From: CAVTRI01 sp963737075
GTDB lineage: Bacteria; Actinomycetota; Acidimicrobiia; Acidimicrobiales; Palsa-688
Assembly: GCA_963737075.1 (NCBI GenBank)
Contig: CAVTRI010000002.1
Coordinates: forward strand, 2,666,001-2,730,000
Direction: 5' to 3'
Length of the DNA: 64,000 bases
The notes under the pieces were generated by a model that was given only the letters and a program-made list of their open reading frames with translations, was not told the DNA's origin and did not search any database. Shown here in pieces: positions 53,766 to 63,972 of this stretch. The first letter of the stretch is position 1. Each line of letters starts with the position of its first letter. Position numbers and translations under genes: made by a program.

Positions 53766-54443
53766 ATGCGGCAGCCGGCGCGCCTGTGGATGACCGTCGC
53801 CGCCGCCGGGCTCGCCGCTGGCCTGGGCGCGTGCGGCTCCGTGAGGACGTCGTCCGGGGCGGGAACGGGCGTCAGCAGCGTGAGAGCGTCACCCCTCAGT
53901 TCCAGCAGAGCGGGAGCGAACACGAGTGCGCACGCGACGGAGGTCAGCGGTGGGACGCTCCCGTCGACCGAGGCGAGGACCACGACATCGTCGCCCTCGA
54001 GCTCGACGACCACCGTCTCGCTGCCCGGCAATCACGAGGGCACGCCGCTCGCAGTGACCGGCCCGAGCGGAGAAGCCGCGACGGTCACGTTGCAGCAAAT
54101 CGTCGCCCCGGCTGCACCCTTGTATGCGTTCGCCACTCCGCCCGCGGGCCAGGAGTACGCGGCCGTGCAGCTGCGGGTCACCAACACGGGTGTAGCCGTC
54201 CTCACTGACGACGCGCAGGCCGACACCACGATCCGGGTGGCGGGTGGCGAGACCTATCACGCCGTGGTTGTCGATGTGAACGGGTGCACGGGGTTCGTCG
54301 GAGGGCTGTTTACGCTCGCCCCCGGCACGTCGGCCGTCGGATGCGTCAGCTTCGAGGTCCCGGTGGCGACAACGGTGGTCTCCGTGACGTTCGGCCTGGG
54401 GGGCTCGACCGCGACGTCCGAAGCGGAGTGGCGAGTCCCCTAG
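53766..54443 (+). CDS. Lipoprotein with DUF4352/MPT63-like domain
   Basis: A 225-residue predicted lipoprotein. The signal peptide LWMTVAAAGLAAGLGACGS ends in a lipobox. A long Ser/Thr/Ala-rich, probably glycosylated spacer follows. The C-terminal immunoglobulin-like beta-sandwich has ATVTLQQIVAPAAPLYAFAT, GQEYAAVQLRVTNTGVAVLT and GCVSFEVPVATTVVSVTF, the pattern of DUF4352/telokin-like extracellular domains. Function unknown. ATG at 53766 or the preceding GTG at 53763 would start it; a longer frame adds residues without support. Confidence 0.8.
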   Translation: MRQPARLWMTVAAAGLAAGLGACGSVRTSSGAGTGVSSVRASPLSSSRAGANTSAHATEVSGGTLPSTEARTTTSSPSSSTTTVSLPGNHEGTPLAVTGPSGEAATVTLQQIVAPAAPLYAFATPPAGQEYAAVQLRVTNTGVAVLTDDAQADTTIRVAGGETYHAVVVDVNGCTGFVGGLFTLAPGTSAVGCVSFEVPVATTVVSVTFGLGGSTATSEAEWRVP

Positions 54444-54462
54444 CCCGGATGAGCCTTGAGCA

Positions 54463-55428
54463 TCAGCGCCCAGGTTCGGTGGCGCTGGGGTTTGCCTCTG
54501 CACGGAGAGCCTTTCGGCGCTCCCAGAGCAGGGAATTGACAACCCCTGAGAAGACGATCACACGTCCCATCAGGTATGCCCAGAAGAGAATCGCGAGCGC
54601 GCTACCGATCCCTCCGTACAAGGCCGATTTTCTGGAGATCTGGTTGGCTACCCAGTAGATGGTGACCAGATGCACTGCCTCGACGCCAAGGGTGACCACG
54701 AACGCGCCCGGAAGCTGGAGCCACCAAGAGCTATCTGGGTGGTGGGGGAGATGCTGCAGCGCCAGAAGCCAGAAAGCGGCGGGCAGGAAGAAGAAGAAGA
54801 CCGTGGCGAAGGGACCGCCGATCGACGAGATTTCCCGCAGGCGGCTAAGCCCCAGTTCCGCGCCGAGGCACAACGCCGCGAAGCCAATGACGACCAACCC
54901 GGGCTTGGTCGCTTTGATCCTGGTGATCGGGAGTGACCATTCGAGCGAAAAGACAATGTATAAAACCTTGTACAGCGCCCGCGCCCCCCAAAACAGGGCG
55001 TACCCCACGATGATCAGCGACGTAATCCGCTCCCAGGTCGACATGTGGTTCGTTCCGCCCGCAGCGCGGGCTACCAGGCCACCGATCCCGATACGCCGGG
55101 CGAGGTCCTGTGCGGAGCTGGAGGTGCCACTCCCGATGCCCAGCACGAGCACGATGAGCACCACGAACGGCACGAAGAACAGAAACAACCGGAACGCGAC
55201 CGCGCCCGCGAGGACGAGGCCCCCGGTAGCCCGGTCTCGCTCAAAGACAGACAGTGCGTAATCGACGCGACTGTCGTACGCGCGGCGTTGCCGCAGGCGC
55301 TCCCCGGCCCCAGCGGCGCTCGACTTGAGCCGTCGTTGGAGTTCTTGCGCCTGCTCGATCCTGGAAGGCTGTTTTTCCGGTGACGGCGCGTCCTGGTCCC
55401 GCTCGGCTCCCTCATGTCCGTCGGCCAT
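54463..55428 (-). CDS. YihY/BrkB-family membrane protein
   Basis: A ~321-residue polytopic protein. After a charged N-terminal region (RIEQAQELQRRLKSS) come VDYALSVFERDRATGGLVLAG and AVAFRLFLFFVPFVVLIVLV, the BrkB signature region. Six TM segments follow, with RREISSIGG-type loops and the conserved GIGSALAILFWAYLMGRVIV near the end. Roles are debated; the family is not ribonuclease BN as once thought. ATG at 55428 was selected; the frame extends to 55542. Confidence 0.86.
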   Translation of the reverse strand: MADGHEGAERDQDAPSPEKQPSRIEQAQELQRRLKSSAAGAGERLRQRRAYDSRVDYALSVFERDRATGGLVLAGAVAFRLFLFFVPFVVLIVLVLGIGSGTSSSAQDLARRIGIGGLVARAAGGTNHMSTWERITSLIIVGYALFWGARALYKVLYIVFSLEWSLPITRIKATKPGLVVIGFAALCLGAELGLSRLREISSIGGPFATVFFFFLPAAFWLLALQHLPHHPDSSWWLQLPGAFVVTLGVEAVHLVTIYWVANQISRKSALYGGIGSALAILFWAYLMGRVIVFSGVVNSLLWERRKALRAEANPSATEPGR

Positions 55429-55603
55429 TCCTGTGGCGTCGGATGTGGATCGCTCACCGGTCACCACGCTGAAGGTATCTCGCGAGCGCCGTGAGGCCGC
55501 TCCGCGGGTCTCTTCCCAGTCCGTTGGCGTCCAAGGCGCCACCAGCGGATCGGCCGGGCCTCAACCGCCTTTCGGCGGCCTGCTACGCCCGAGAGGCGAT
55601 GCG

Positions 55604-55813
55604 CTATAAGCGCGTGCGGGAAACCCGGCGGGTGACGTAATGCCAGACCACCGCGGCGACTCCGGCGAGGATGGCGATGCGAAACACCCATCCCAGCAGG
55701 CCGGCGATCAGGCCAAGAACCCAGAAGAAAAAGGTCAGGCCGATCACCACCGCGACCGCGACGGCGATGACAGTGAGAACGAGCCCAAAGGGGCTGCGAG
55801 AGTGCGGTTCCAT
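55604..55813 (-). CDS. Small two-TM membrane protein
   Basis: A 69-residue protein with a short polar N-terminus (MEPHSRSPFG), two predicted TM helices (LVLTVIAVAVAVVIGLTFFF and LGLIAGLLGWVFRIAILAGV) and a basic C-terminus (HYVTRRVSRTRL). No family is recognised. It sits on the same strand between the YihY gene and the LiaR-like regulator gene, so membrane-stress association is possible but unproven. The longer frame to 55858 is not needed. Confidence 0.6.
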   Translation of the reverse strand: MEPHSRSPFGLVLTVIAVAVAVVIGLTFFFWVLGLIAGLLGWVFRIAILAGVAAVVWHYVTRRVSRTRL

Positions 55814-55921
55814 GGCAACAACGCTACGGGTGTGGCCGTCGCTCGCCATCATCCTCAACGCCGATTGTGGGCTCCATCCCGGGGCGGATTTCCCCGCATC
55901 GACGGCGGGTGGGCGGCAGAC

Positions 55922-56587
55922 TCAGCCGCCAGGTTGGGGTTCGACGAGTCCGTAGTCGTAGGCCATCACCACCGCCTGGATGCGGTCGCGGGCGCCGAGC
56001 TTGTTGAGGATGTGGTTGACGTGAGTCTTCACCGTCGTCTCCGAGATGAACAGGCGCTCGCCGATCTCGGCGTTGCTACGGCCACGCACCATTTCCCGGA
56101 GCACGTCCACCTCGCGCTCGGTGAGCTCGGAGAACTGCGCCGGGATCTGCACAGGAGCGGCGTGATCGGGACGACGGGCGAACTCGTCCAGCAGCCGCTT
56201 CGTCATCTTCGGCTCGACCAGCGCGTTGCCGGCATAGGCAGCCCGGATGGCAGAAACCAGGTCCTCGGGAGGCGACGCTTTGAGGAGAAAGCCGCTCGCT
56301 CCTGCCCGCACCGCTGCGAAGAGGTGCTCGTCAAGGTCGAACGTCGTCAGGACCACGACCTTGGTATCGGTCTCGGCCACCAGCCGCCGGCAGGCCTCCA
56401 CACCGTCAAGTCGGGGCATCCGGACGTCCATGAGCACGACGTCGGGCTGCAACCGTCGTGCTTGGGCGATGGCCTCAACGCCATCGGCGGCCTCTCCGAC
56501 GACGCGAAGATCGTCCTCGGTCTCGAGCACCATTCGCAGGCCCGTGCGCACTATGGCCTCGTCGTCAGCGATGAGGAGACTGATCAC
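55922..56587 (-). CDS. NarL/LuxR-family response regulator (LiaR/VraR-like)
   Basis: A 221-residue response regulator. The receiver domain has the acidic pair in LLIADDEAIVR, the phospho-acceptor Asp in VLMDVRMPRLDG, the Thr in VVLTTFDLDEH and Lys in GFLLKASPPEDL. The C-terminal HTH is ELTEREVDVLREMVRGRSN followed by AEIGERLFISETTVKTHVNH. Its partner is presumably the histidine kinase at 56790, but a palindromic element lies between them. GTG at 56587 gives a normal start. Confidence 0.93.
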   Translation of the reverse strand: MISLLIADDEAIVRTGLRMVLETEDDLRVVGEAADGVEAIAQARRLQPDVVLMDVRMPRLDGVEACRRLVAETDTKVVVLTTFDLDEHLFAAVRAGASGFLLKASPPEDLVSAIRAAYAGNALVEPKMTKRLLDEFARRPDHAAPVQIPAQFSELTEREVDVLREMVRGRSNAEIGERLFISETTVKTHVNHILNKLGARDRIQAVVMAYDYGLVEPQPGG

Positions 56588-56600
56588 GCCCCCAGTTTCG

Positions 56601-56714
56601 CCTAGTGGGCCGCCTGCGAACTCGGCGCCGGAAACTCGCTGTTCGATCAGGCCTCGCGACCAGGTCTTTTCATCGCCGAGTTTCCGGCGTCGAGTTTCTG
56701 GCCGGCCCACTAGG
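56601..56714. repeat. Palindromic element B (114 bp) between kinase and regulator genes
   Basis: Perfect 12 bp inverted termini CCTAGTGGGCCG (56601) and CGGCCCACTAGG (56703-56714) continue as imperfect ~40 bp arms. They share GCCGGAAACTCG and CGAACTCG/GAAACTCG words, with a ~30 bp loop. A partial copy of CTGCGAACTCGGCGC lies at ~56763-56777. The ends share CTAGTG with element A, but the bodies differ. Confidence 0.8.
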
Positions 56715-56789
56715 ACGCGTTCGGCACACAGCCGGCCGACAGCGCGGCTGGTTGGCGAGCCTCCTGCGAACTCGGCGCAAGACCGCCCG

Positions 56790-57752
56790 CTAGGCGGACA
56801 TGGCGAGGATCGGCACGCTGGCGTGCACCCTCCAGCCGGGACCCGGCTGGCGCGGTCCGGCCTCGAGCGTGCCCCCGACGGTGGCCAGCCGCTCTGCCAT
56901 GCCTGTCAGGCCGTGCCCGCCACCCTGACGAGGACCGTTGTTGGCGCCCGTACCCTCGTCGTCGACGAAGACCGAGATGGCAGTGGGGGAGTAGACCAGC
57001 TGGATATCGATGGGGGCGTCGCCAGCGTAGCGCACCGCGTTGGTGAGGGCCTCTTGCACCACCCGGTAGACGACCACTTCGACGCTGGGCGCGACCGCTG
57101 GCGGGTCGCCGAGCACGTCGAAGGTGACGGTCCGCCCCGCCTGGCGCAACCTCTCAACCAGCGTGGCGATGTCGTCCAGCCGGGGAAGAGGGTTGCGTCC
57201 CACGCCGCCCGGATCAGCCGAACGTCCGGCCCCGAACACTCCCGGGCTCGATGCGGCGCCAATCGACGCGTCGGCGCCGCGCAGGACCGCCAGCATCGTC
57301 TCCAGCTCGCTGAGGGTCTGGCGCCCGGTGCGCTCGGCCGCCTCGAGGGACTCTTTGGCCGCGTCGGGTTTGCTGGGCCCCACCCGACGAGCGGCCGCGA
57401 TCTGAATGGTCATCAGGCTGACCCCGTGGGCGACGATGTCATGGAGCTCTCTGGCGATGCGCACCCGTTCCTCGGCGACGGCCAGCTGGGCGCTGCGATC
57501 CTCTTCCACCTGGAGACGCCGGGCCCGCGACAGCAGCAGCCCGGCGCCGACTGCGATGGCCACCAACGGCCAGAAGAGCGCCGGCGTGAACTGCAACGCG
57601 CCCACGGCGTCGAGCAGGAACGCCGCTCCCAGCAATAGGAACAGCATCCCGGTGCTGACACGCGACGTGCGGTACCGGTAGGTGACGACCGGCGCTGGCT
57701 CGGGCGCCTGGGCCGGAGTCGGTGCGGGGCTGAGGGCAGGGGCGGTCGTCAT
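56790..57752 (-). CDS. Sensor histidine kinase, HisKA_3 type (LiaS-like)
   Basis: A 320-residue kinase with two N-terminal TM segments (TGMLFLLLGAAFLLDAVGAL and FWPLVAIAVGAGLLLSRA), no large sensor domain, and then the H-box ERVRIARELHDIVAHGVSLM. The HATPase region has VVQEALTNAVRYA (N-box) and GGGHGLTGMAERLATVGGTL (G-box). A lack of external domain suggests intramembrane sensing, typical of LiaS/DesK-like kinases. ATG overlaps the LiaF-like stop by four bases, so the three genes are one operon in design. It phosphorylates the regulator downstream. Confidence 0.92.
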   Translation of the reverse strand: MTTAPALSPAPTPAQAPEPAPVVTYRYRTSRVSTGMLFLLLGAAFLLDAVGALQFTPALFWPLVAIAVGAGLLLSRARRLQVEEDRSAQLAVAEERVRIARELHDIVAHGVSLMTIQIAAARRVGPSKPDAAKESLEAAERTGRQTLSELETMLAVLRGADASIGAASSPGVFGAGRSADPGGVGRNPLPRLDDIATLVERLRQAGRTVTFDVLGDPPAVAPSVEVVVYRVVQEALTNAVRYAGDAPIDIQLVYSPTAISVFVDDEGTGANNGPRQGGGHGLTGMAERLATVGGTLEAGPRQPGPGWRVHASVPILAMSA

Positions 57753-59224
57753 CGGCAGCCCCCGTTGATCCGAACCTGCCCGCCGGCGTCGTGCACGTCC
57801 AGGGTCAGGACGGGGCCGCCCTGACCGGGGAAGTCCTGGTCGACGTGCACATCAGCACCGCGACCGAGCACACCTTGTCCGGCGGCGCAAACGACGCCTC
57901 CGAGCAGCCTGGCGTCGAGGTGGACAGGAACGCCGTTGGGCAGCTGGAGGTCGATCACACCGGCCGCGGCGTCGACCTCCACCGTACGGGCTTCCGAAAG
58001 CGGCGCTTGCAGAGGGGAAAGGTCTACGCGGAACGTGCCGAACCCGCCATGGATGACACTCGGGAGCTGCTCCGCCGACGTGGGCGCGGTGTATCTCGTG
58101 TCCCCTATCGACAGGTCCCGCCCGACGTTGTGCAGCCCGAACGTGCTCGACGTCGCGAACAGCACCAGGATCATGCCGATCCCGAGCCACACCGGCCAAT
58201 GCCGACGGGAGAGGCTCCAGTCGGTCCGCCCGGTGACGACCAGCGCCGCCCCGAGCACCATGAGCCCTACGGCGACGACTGCTTCGAGCGGGATGGTGAC
58301 GGCGTGCGACGCACCGAAGATCCACGCGACGCCGAAGAGCACGGCGAGCATGGCGAACACCGTCGGCCCATCCCACCGGTGGCGAAGCGGCGGGCGTGGA
58401 GTCCGACGGACCGCCTGGGGACCGGGGCCGGCGGCGGGGGGACCGCCAGCCCCGGGTGTCCAGTAGGGGCGGCGCTGCCAGCTGGGCCCGCCCCCGCCTC
58501 TGGCGCCCGGGCCGCCCCAGCCTTTTGCGCCCGGCCCGGCCGGGCCTGGTGCCGGGCGGCTCCATGCCTGCCCGCCTCTCGGCGCCCACCACGGAGGCCC
58601 ATTGAGCCGTTGCCATCCGAACCCAGCGCCCGGCGCTCCCGGCCCAGGCGGGCCACCCGCAGGGCGGCTACCACCCCGGCCGCCTCGCCCGGGCGCTCCG
58701 CCGGCACTCCCACCGCCCGAGCCGGTGCTGTCCCGCGCCTCGTCCGGTCCTCGGCCGGTGGCCCCGCCCGTTCCAGCCGCGCCGCCGTCTGGTCCTTCGG
58801 CCGACGAACGGGCGGCGCCCGAGCCGCCGCCGGGTGTGTCGGCGCCAGCAGTGGCGCCGCCCGCCTGGTCGGCCGCCGTCCCGTGTTCCCAACCTTCCCA
58901 GCCTTCCCAGCCCCAGCCTTCGGCGCCCGGCGCACCCCAATCTTCGCCGCCCGGTCCCCCCCAGCCCGGTCCGCCCCAGCCCGGTCCGCCCCAGTGCCTA
59001 CCGGCAGGTCCACCCCAGTACCTTCCGCCCGGGCCGCCCCAGCCGGCGCGAAGGTTGTAGCGGGCTTGACGGGCGAGCCGGCGAGCGTCCTCCCGGGCCT
59101 GGCGTCCGGTCCAGTCCCCGCGTGCGCGTGCTCCGTCGACGGCGTCTCGGGCTTCGCGCGCAAGTGAGCGGAAGATCATCCGCACGTCTTCGGCGACCCG
59201 GCGGAACTCGTCGTCGGTCGGCAT
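57749..59224 (-). CDS. LiaF-like membrane protein with giant Gly/Pro/Trp-rich linker
   Basis: A 491-residue protein. Residues 1-55 form a charged helical segment (DEFRRVAEDVRMIFRSLARE). About 240 residues of Gly/Pro/Trp/Ala-rich low complexity follow (WGGPGWGGPGWGGPGGEDWG, RGGGGPSWQRRPYWTPG). Then come about four TM segments (FAMLAVLFGVAWIFGA, VVAVGLMVLGAALVV, WLGIGMILVLFATSS) and a C-terminal beta-rich LiaF/DUF2154-like domain (TVEVDAAAGVIDLQLPNG, VPVHLDARLLGGVVC). Homologues inhibit the kinase until envelope stress occurs. ATG at 59224; the longer frame is unlikely. Confidence 0.8.
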   Translation of the reverse strand: MPTDDEFRRVAEDVRMIFRSLAREARDAVDGARARGDWTGRQAREDARRLARQARYNLRAGWGGPGGRYWGGPAGRHWGGPGWGGPGWGGPGGEDWGAPGAEGWGWEGWEGWEHGTAADQAGGATAGADTPGGGSGAARSSAEGPDGGAAGTGGATGRGPDEARDSTGSGGGSAGGAPGRGGRGGSRPAGGPPGPGAPGAGFGWQRLNGPPWWAPRGGQAWSRPAPGPAGPGAKGWGGPGARGGGGPSWQRRPYWTPGAGGPPAAGPGPQAVRRTPRPPLRHRWDGPTVFAMLAVLFGVAWIFGASHAVTIPLEAVVAVGLMVLGAALVVTGRTDWSLSRRHWPVWLGIGMILVLFATSSTFGLHNVGRDLSIGDTRYTAPTSAEQLPSVIHGGFGTFRVDLSPLQAPLSEARTVEVDAAAGVIDLQLPNGVPVHLDARLLGGVVCAAGQGVLGRGADVHVDQDFPGQGGPVLTLDVHDAGGQVRINGGCR

Positions 59225-59369
59225 GCGATCAAGGTACGGTCCAGCGGACCCAACGTCATCCATCCCCAGGTGGAATCGAGATCCACCCTGCAGCCGAGAT
59301 TCGAGGGCCGGTGGGCAGGTAACCCCTATTCTCGACTCCACGAGCCCCGCTTGGATTGCCGTCGCCCAT

Positions 59370-60392
59370 GTGCAGGTCGCCCACCAGCACCTGATCGGCC
59401 TGCACCCGCGGGCCACGACGCCGCCTGCCCCGGGCCCCCATCACCACCTCAACCTGACGTACATCCGCCAGCAGCTCGACCGCTATCTCGACCACGTCGA
59501 CATCCCCGGCGTCGCCGTCGTCCAGTCGCTCGCCGGCGCCGCCTGCTACGCGTTGTCATCGATCCTGCAGCAGCGAGCCGCCCGCGCTCAGCCCCAAGAG
59601 CTGACCATGCGCCCCGGCCTGCTCATGCGGCTCTTCCGGTCGGGCCCGTGGGTTGCCGGGATCGGCTTGGACATCGGCGGCTGGCTGCTGCAGTTCTTCG
59701 CCCTCCGGTCGGCGTCCCTGGCGCTGGTGACCCCCATTTTCGTGACCGGGCTCGTGATGTCCATCGTCGGCGCCGCCTTCGCGGACCGGCGGCGGCCGAC
59801 GCGCGGGGAGTGGGCAGCCTCGCTGCTGGTGATGGTCGGCCTGGCGGCGTTCATCGCCGCTGCCCGCCCGGGGCCCGGCAATCCGCGGGCGTCAAATCTC
59901 GCGTGGGGCATGCTCGGCGTGCTTACGGTCGTCACGATCGGGGCGACGATCCTCGCCGCCGGCCATACCCCCCGCCGGAGAGCGTTCATGCTGGGCACGG
60001 CGACGGGCATCCTGTACGGCGTCACATCGGCCATCACCGAGCGAACAGGCCACCTCCTCAACGCCGGCGTCCTCCACGCCCTGACCACCTGGGTGCCCTA
60101 CGCCCTGGCGGTGACCAGCATCTTCGGGCTGTTGCTCAACCAGAGCGCCTTTCAGGCCGGCGAGCTGCGGTGGAGCCTTCCGGTCCTGACCGTGCTCGAG
60201 CCGGTCGTGGCGATCATCATCGGGCAGGTGCTCTTCAGCGAGCACCTCGCCTCGTCCGCACCCGCCGTCGCCGGGCAGGTCATCGGTCTGGTCGCCATGA
60301 CGGTCGGCGTGTTCGCCTTGACGCAACTGACCGTGCCGAGCCCGGGTGCCACCGGCGAGCTTCAACCCGCGATCGACGCCACGCGAGCCTGA
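59370..60392 (+). CDS. DMT-superfamily (EamA-like) transporter
   Basis: About ten TM segments. Two inverted five-TM halves are suggested by [20 protein letters not shown] at the start of the first and [20 protein letters not shown] and [20 protein letters not shown] in the second. [20 protein letters not shown] and the Pro-containing [10 protein letters not shown] fit the drug/metabolite transporter family. The substrate is unknown. The start is uncertain: no ATG lies near the natural N-terminus, so GTG at 59370 was taken, while the frame stays open to 59223. It is divergent from the LiaF-like gene. Confidence 0.75.
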   Translation: MQVAHQHLIGLHPRATTPPAPGPHHHLNLTYIRQQLDRYLDHVDIPGVAVVQSLAGAACYALSSILQQRAARAQPQELTMRPGLLMRLFRSGPWVAGIGLDIGGWLLQFFALRSASLALVTPIFVTGLVMSIVGAAFADRRRPTRGEWAASLLVMVGLAAFIAAARPGPGNPRASNLAWGMLGVLTVVTIGATILAAGHTPRRRAFMLGTATGILYGVTSAITERTGHLLNAGVLHALTTWVPYALAVTSIFGLLLNQSAFQAGELRWSLPVLTVLEPVVAIIIGQVLFSEHLASSAPAVAGQVIGLVAMTVGVFALTQLTVPSPGATGELQPAIDATRA

Positions 60393-60513
60393 GGCCGGCC
60401 GCTGCCCGGGGCCGGGCGGCGGCAGGCGGGGTGCCGGGCGGGGCGGCGGCGGGCGGGGTGCCGGGCCGGGCGGCGGCATAAGGTGGCGGTCAGCCGATCA
60501 AGAGGGAGTAGCC
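60393..60513. repeat. Low-complexity GC gap with degenerate repeats
   Basis: Two and a half copies of a GGGCGGCGGCRGGCGGGGTGCC-like unit occur between 60408 and 60478. The ALDH leader follows with GAGGGAG seven bases before its ATG. Nothing else is seen. Confidence 0.6.
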
Positions 60514-61912
<1,399 letters not shown>

Positions 61913-61932
<20 letters not shown>

Positions 61933-62560
61933 TCGGGTCCCGGTCGGCGTGCGCCGGCCGGGACGCCGCAGACATGAACGCCATCGGCACCGTCGATCCC
62001 GCCGCACGGTCCAAGGTGGCGATGCTCCGTCCTGGCTGAACTGCTGGTTTGGCGGGGCGGAGACGCGCGCCGAGGACGGCCGCGGTGGTGTCGAGATCCG
62101 CGACCGTGAACGCCAGGCCCGCGAACATCGCCGGTCCCGGACGGCGGCTCACCGGAGAGCCGATCACCTCGACCACCACGGCTCCCAGCTTGAAGAACGC
62201 TTGCATCAGCGGGCTTTCCGCCGTCCCGGCATCGCGCGTCCTTCGCAACTCGACACCGGCCCCCTCGAAGGCTTCGATCGTGCGGTCGAGGTCCGGCGTC
62301 CGCACGACGACGTGGTCGAGGGCGACGACACCGTTGCGGTGGGCGTCGCTCTGCGGAGCGCTGTCGACGGCGCCTGCGGCGACCGGCAGCTCCGACAAGC
62401 CCTCGACGTCGCGCAGCCGCCAAGCCACGACTCCTTCTCCCGCCGCCCCCAGCTCGTGGCGAATGCTTCCAATCCAGCACTGGCCACCGCTGACCGCGAA
62501 GCCCAGATCGAGCCACAGCGCCGGAGAGTCGGCCACCGCGAGGGAGACGATCTCGGCCAC
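61913..62560 (-). CDS. VOC-family (glyoxalase/bleomycin-resistance-fold) protein
   Basis: A ~215-residue vicinal-oxygen-chelate protein with two beta-alpha-beta-beta-beta modules. The second starts [20 protein letters not shown], with [32 protein letters not shown] and [20 protein letters not shown]. Metal ligands would be His in LDHVV and Glu in VVEVIG; the N-terminal module ([20 protein letters not shown]) lacks obvious ligands. The substrate is unknown. GTG at 62560 is the probable start. It is divergent from the methyltransferase gene with a ~70 bp gap. Confidence 0.8.
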
Positions 62561-62628
62561 GGCCGCCGACGCTACTGGCCGCCGGTGGTCACCCTGTGAA
62601 GACCGCCGGCACGTAGGATCGGCGGCCG

Positions 62629-63972
62629 ATGCCGAGACGGCCGACATCCACGTCCGCGTTCGGGGTATCCAGGCGGGAAAACCACGACGCGAGCGCGTTT
62701 TACCGCCGGTTCACGGCGCCCGAGCTCTCGGCAGACGCCGCGGTGGCGTCCCACCGCGGGCTCGACAAGCTGCTCGTCGGCGACGCCCGGCGCATGGACG
62801 AGGTCCCGGACGCGTCGGTAGCCCTCGTCGTCACGTCGCCGCCGTACTTCGCCGGCAAGGAGTACGAGGCGTCCCTGGGCGCGGGCGGCGTTCCCGGCAC
62901 GTACCTGGAATACCTCGAACTGCTCCGCGACGTGTTCGCCGAGTGCGTCCGCAAGCTCGAACCCGGCGGCCGGATCGCGGTCAACGTCGCCAACCTCGGC
63001 CGGCGGCCGTACCGCTCCCTTTCGGCCGACGTCATCAGCATCCTTCAGGACGACCTCCGACTGCTGCTCCGAGGCGAGATCATCTGGCTGAAACAGCGCG
63101 GCTCGTCGGGGTCCTGCGCCTGGGGCAGCTTCCAACGGGCGGCCAACCCGGTGCTGCGCGACCTCACCGAGCGGGTCGTCGTGGCCAGCAAAGGACGGTT
63201 CGACCGTGCGCTGGCGGCGGATATCCGCGCCCGTAGCTCGCTTCCTTCGGAGTCGTCGATGACGCGGGACGACTTCATGGAAAACACGCTCGACGTTTGG
63301 GAAATCCCTTCTGAGCGCGCCACTCGGGTTGGGCACCCGGCGCCGTTTCCTGTCGAGCTGCCCGCCCGGCTGATCGACCTCTACACCTATCGAGGCGACC
63401 TGGTCCTCGACCCGTTCGTCGGCTCGGGCACGACGGCGGTGGCTGCCGTCCGGTCCGGCCGCCACTACGCGGGCTATGACCTCGACGAGACCTACATCCG
63501 CCTGGCGGAGGCCCGGGTGTTCCAAGAGCGCGAGCGGGTTCCAACGAATGGTGCGCATGACGGACGAGCTGCCAAAGACATGGCGCGTGCTGTCATTGAG
63601 GCCGCCGGTTTCGTCGACATTCAGGAGAAACAACGGCGCGTCGTTGGCATCACGGTCGACTTCACGGGCCGGGACCCGCGCGGGAGGCCGTGGATGTTCG
63701 ACGTCGGCGGAAGCATCACCACCCATCGGCCCGGTTTGCAGCGGGCCGACGCCCTCTGGAAGGCGCTCGGGCGCGCCGCAGTGCTGCGCGAAGCGGGCGA
63801 AGCTCCTCTGATCCTGCTGACCAGCGACCCGCTCGATCCGGGCGGGGCCGGGGCGGGCGCGCTCGGCGCCGTTACCGGGCCGGGAAAGCTGTTCCACGCT
63901 GTCATCGCGTTGTCCACACCGTCCGCGGCGGCGGTCCTGCGCGCCGTTTGGGAGGCCCTGGCCGCCCAATGA
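62629..63972 (+). CDS. Beta-class DNA methyltransferase with extra C-terminal domain
   Basis: A 447-residue site-specific DNA methyltransferase. Motif IV TSPPYFAGKEYEAS (residues ~69-82) precedes motif I LVLDPFVGSGTTAVAA (~260-275), the beta-class order. TSPPY fits an N4-cytosine or N6-adenine enzyme. AVNVANLGRRPYRSLSADV and WLKQRGSSGSCAWGSF lie between. After residue ~310 an extra ~130-residue domain (RVVGITVDFTGRDPRG, PWMFDVGGSITTHRPGL, ADALWKALGRAAVLREA) follows. It is alpha/beta with strand-Asp features that recall PD-(D/E)XK nucleases but lacks a clear E-x-K. An orphan MTase or a fused restriction system are both possible. Target sequence unknown. Confidence 0.82.
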   Translation: MPRRPTSTSAFGVSRRENHDASAFYRRFTAPELSADAAVASHRGLDKLLVGDARRMDEVPDASVALVVTSPPYFAGKEYEASLGAGGVPGTYLEYLELLRDVFAECVRKLEPGGRIAVNVANLGRRPYRSLSADVISILQDDLRLLLRGEIIWLKQRGSSGSCAWGSFQRAANPVLRDLTERVVVASKGRFDRALAADIRARSSLPSESSMTRDDFMENTLDVWEIPSERATRVGHPAPFPVELPARLIDLYTYRGDLVLDPFVGSGTTAVAAVRSGRHYAGYDLDETYIRLAEARVFQERERVPTNGAHDGRAAKDMARAVIEAAGFVDIQEKQRRVVGITVDFTGRDPRGRPWMFDVGGSITTHRPGLQRADALWKALGRAAVLREAGEAPLILLTSDPLDPGGAGAGALGAVTGPGKLFHAVIALSTPSAAAVLRAVWEALAAQ

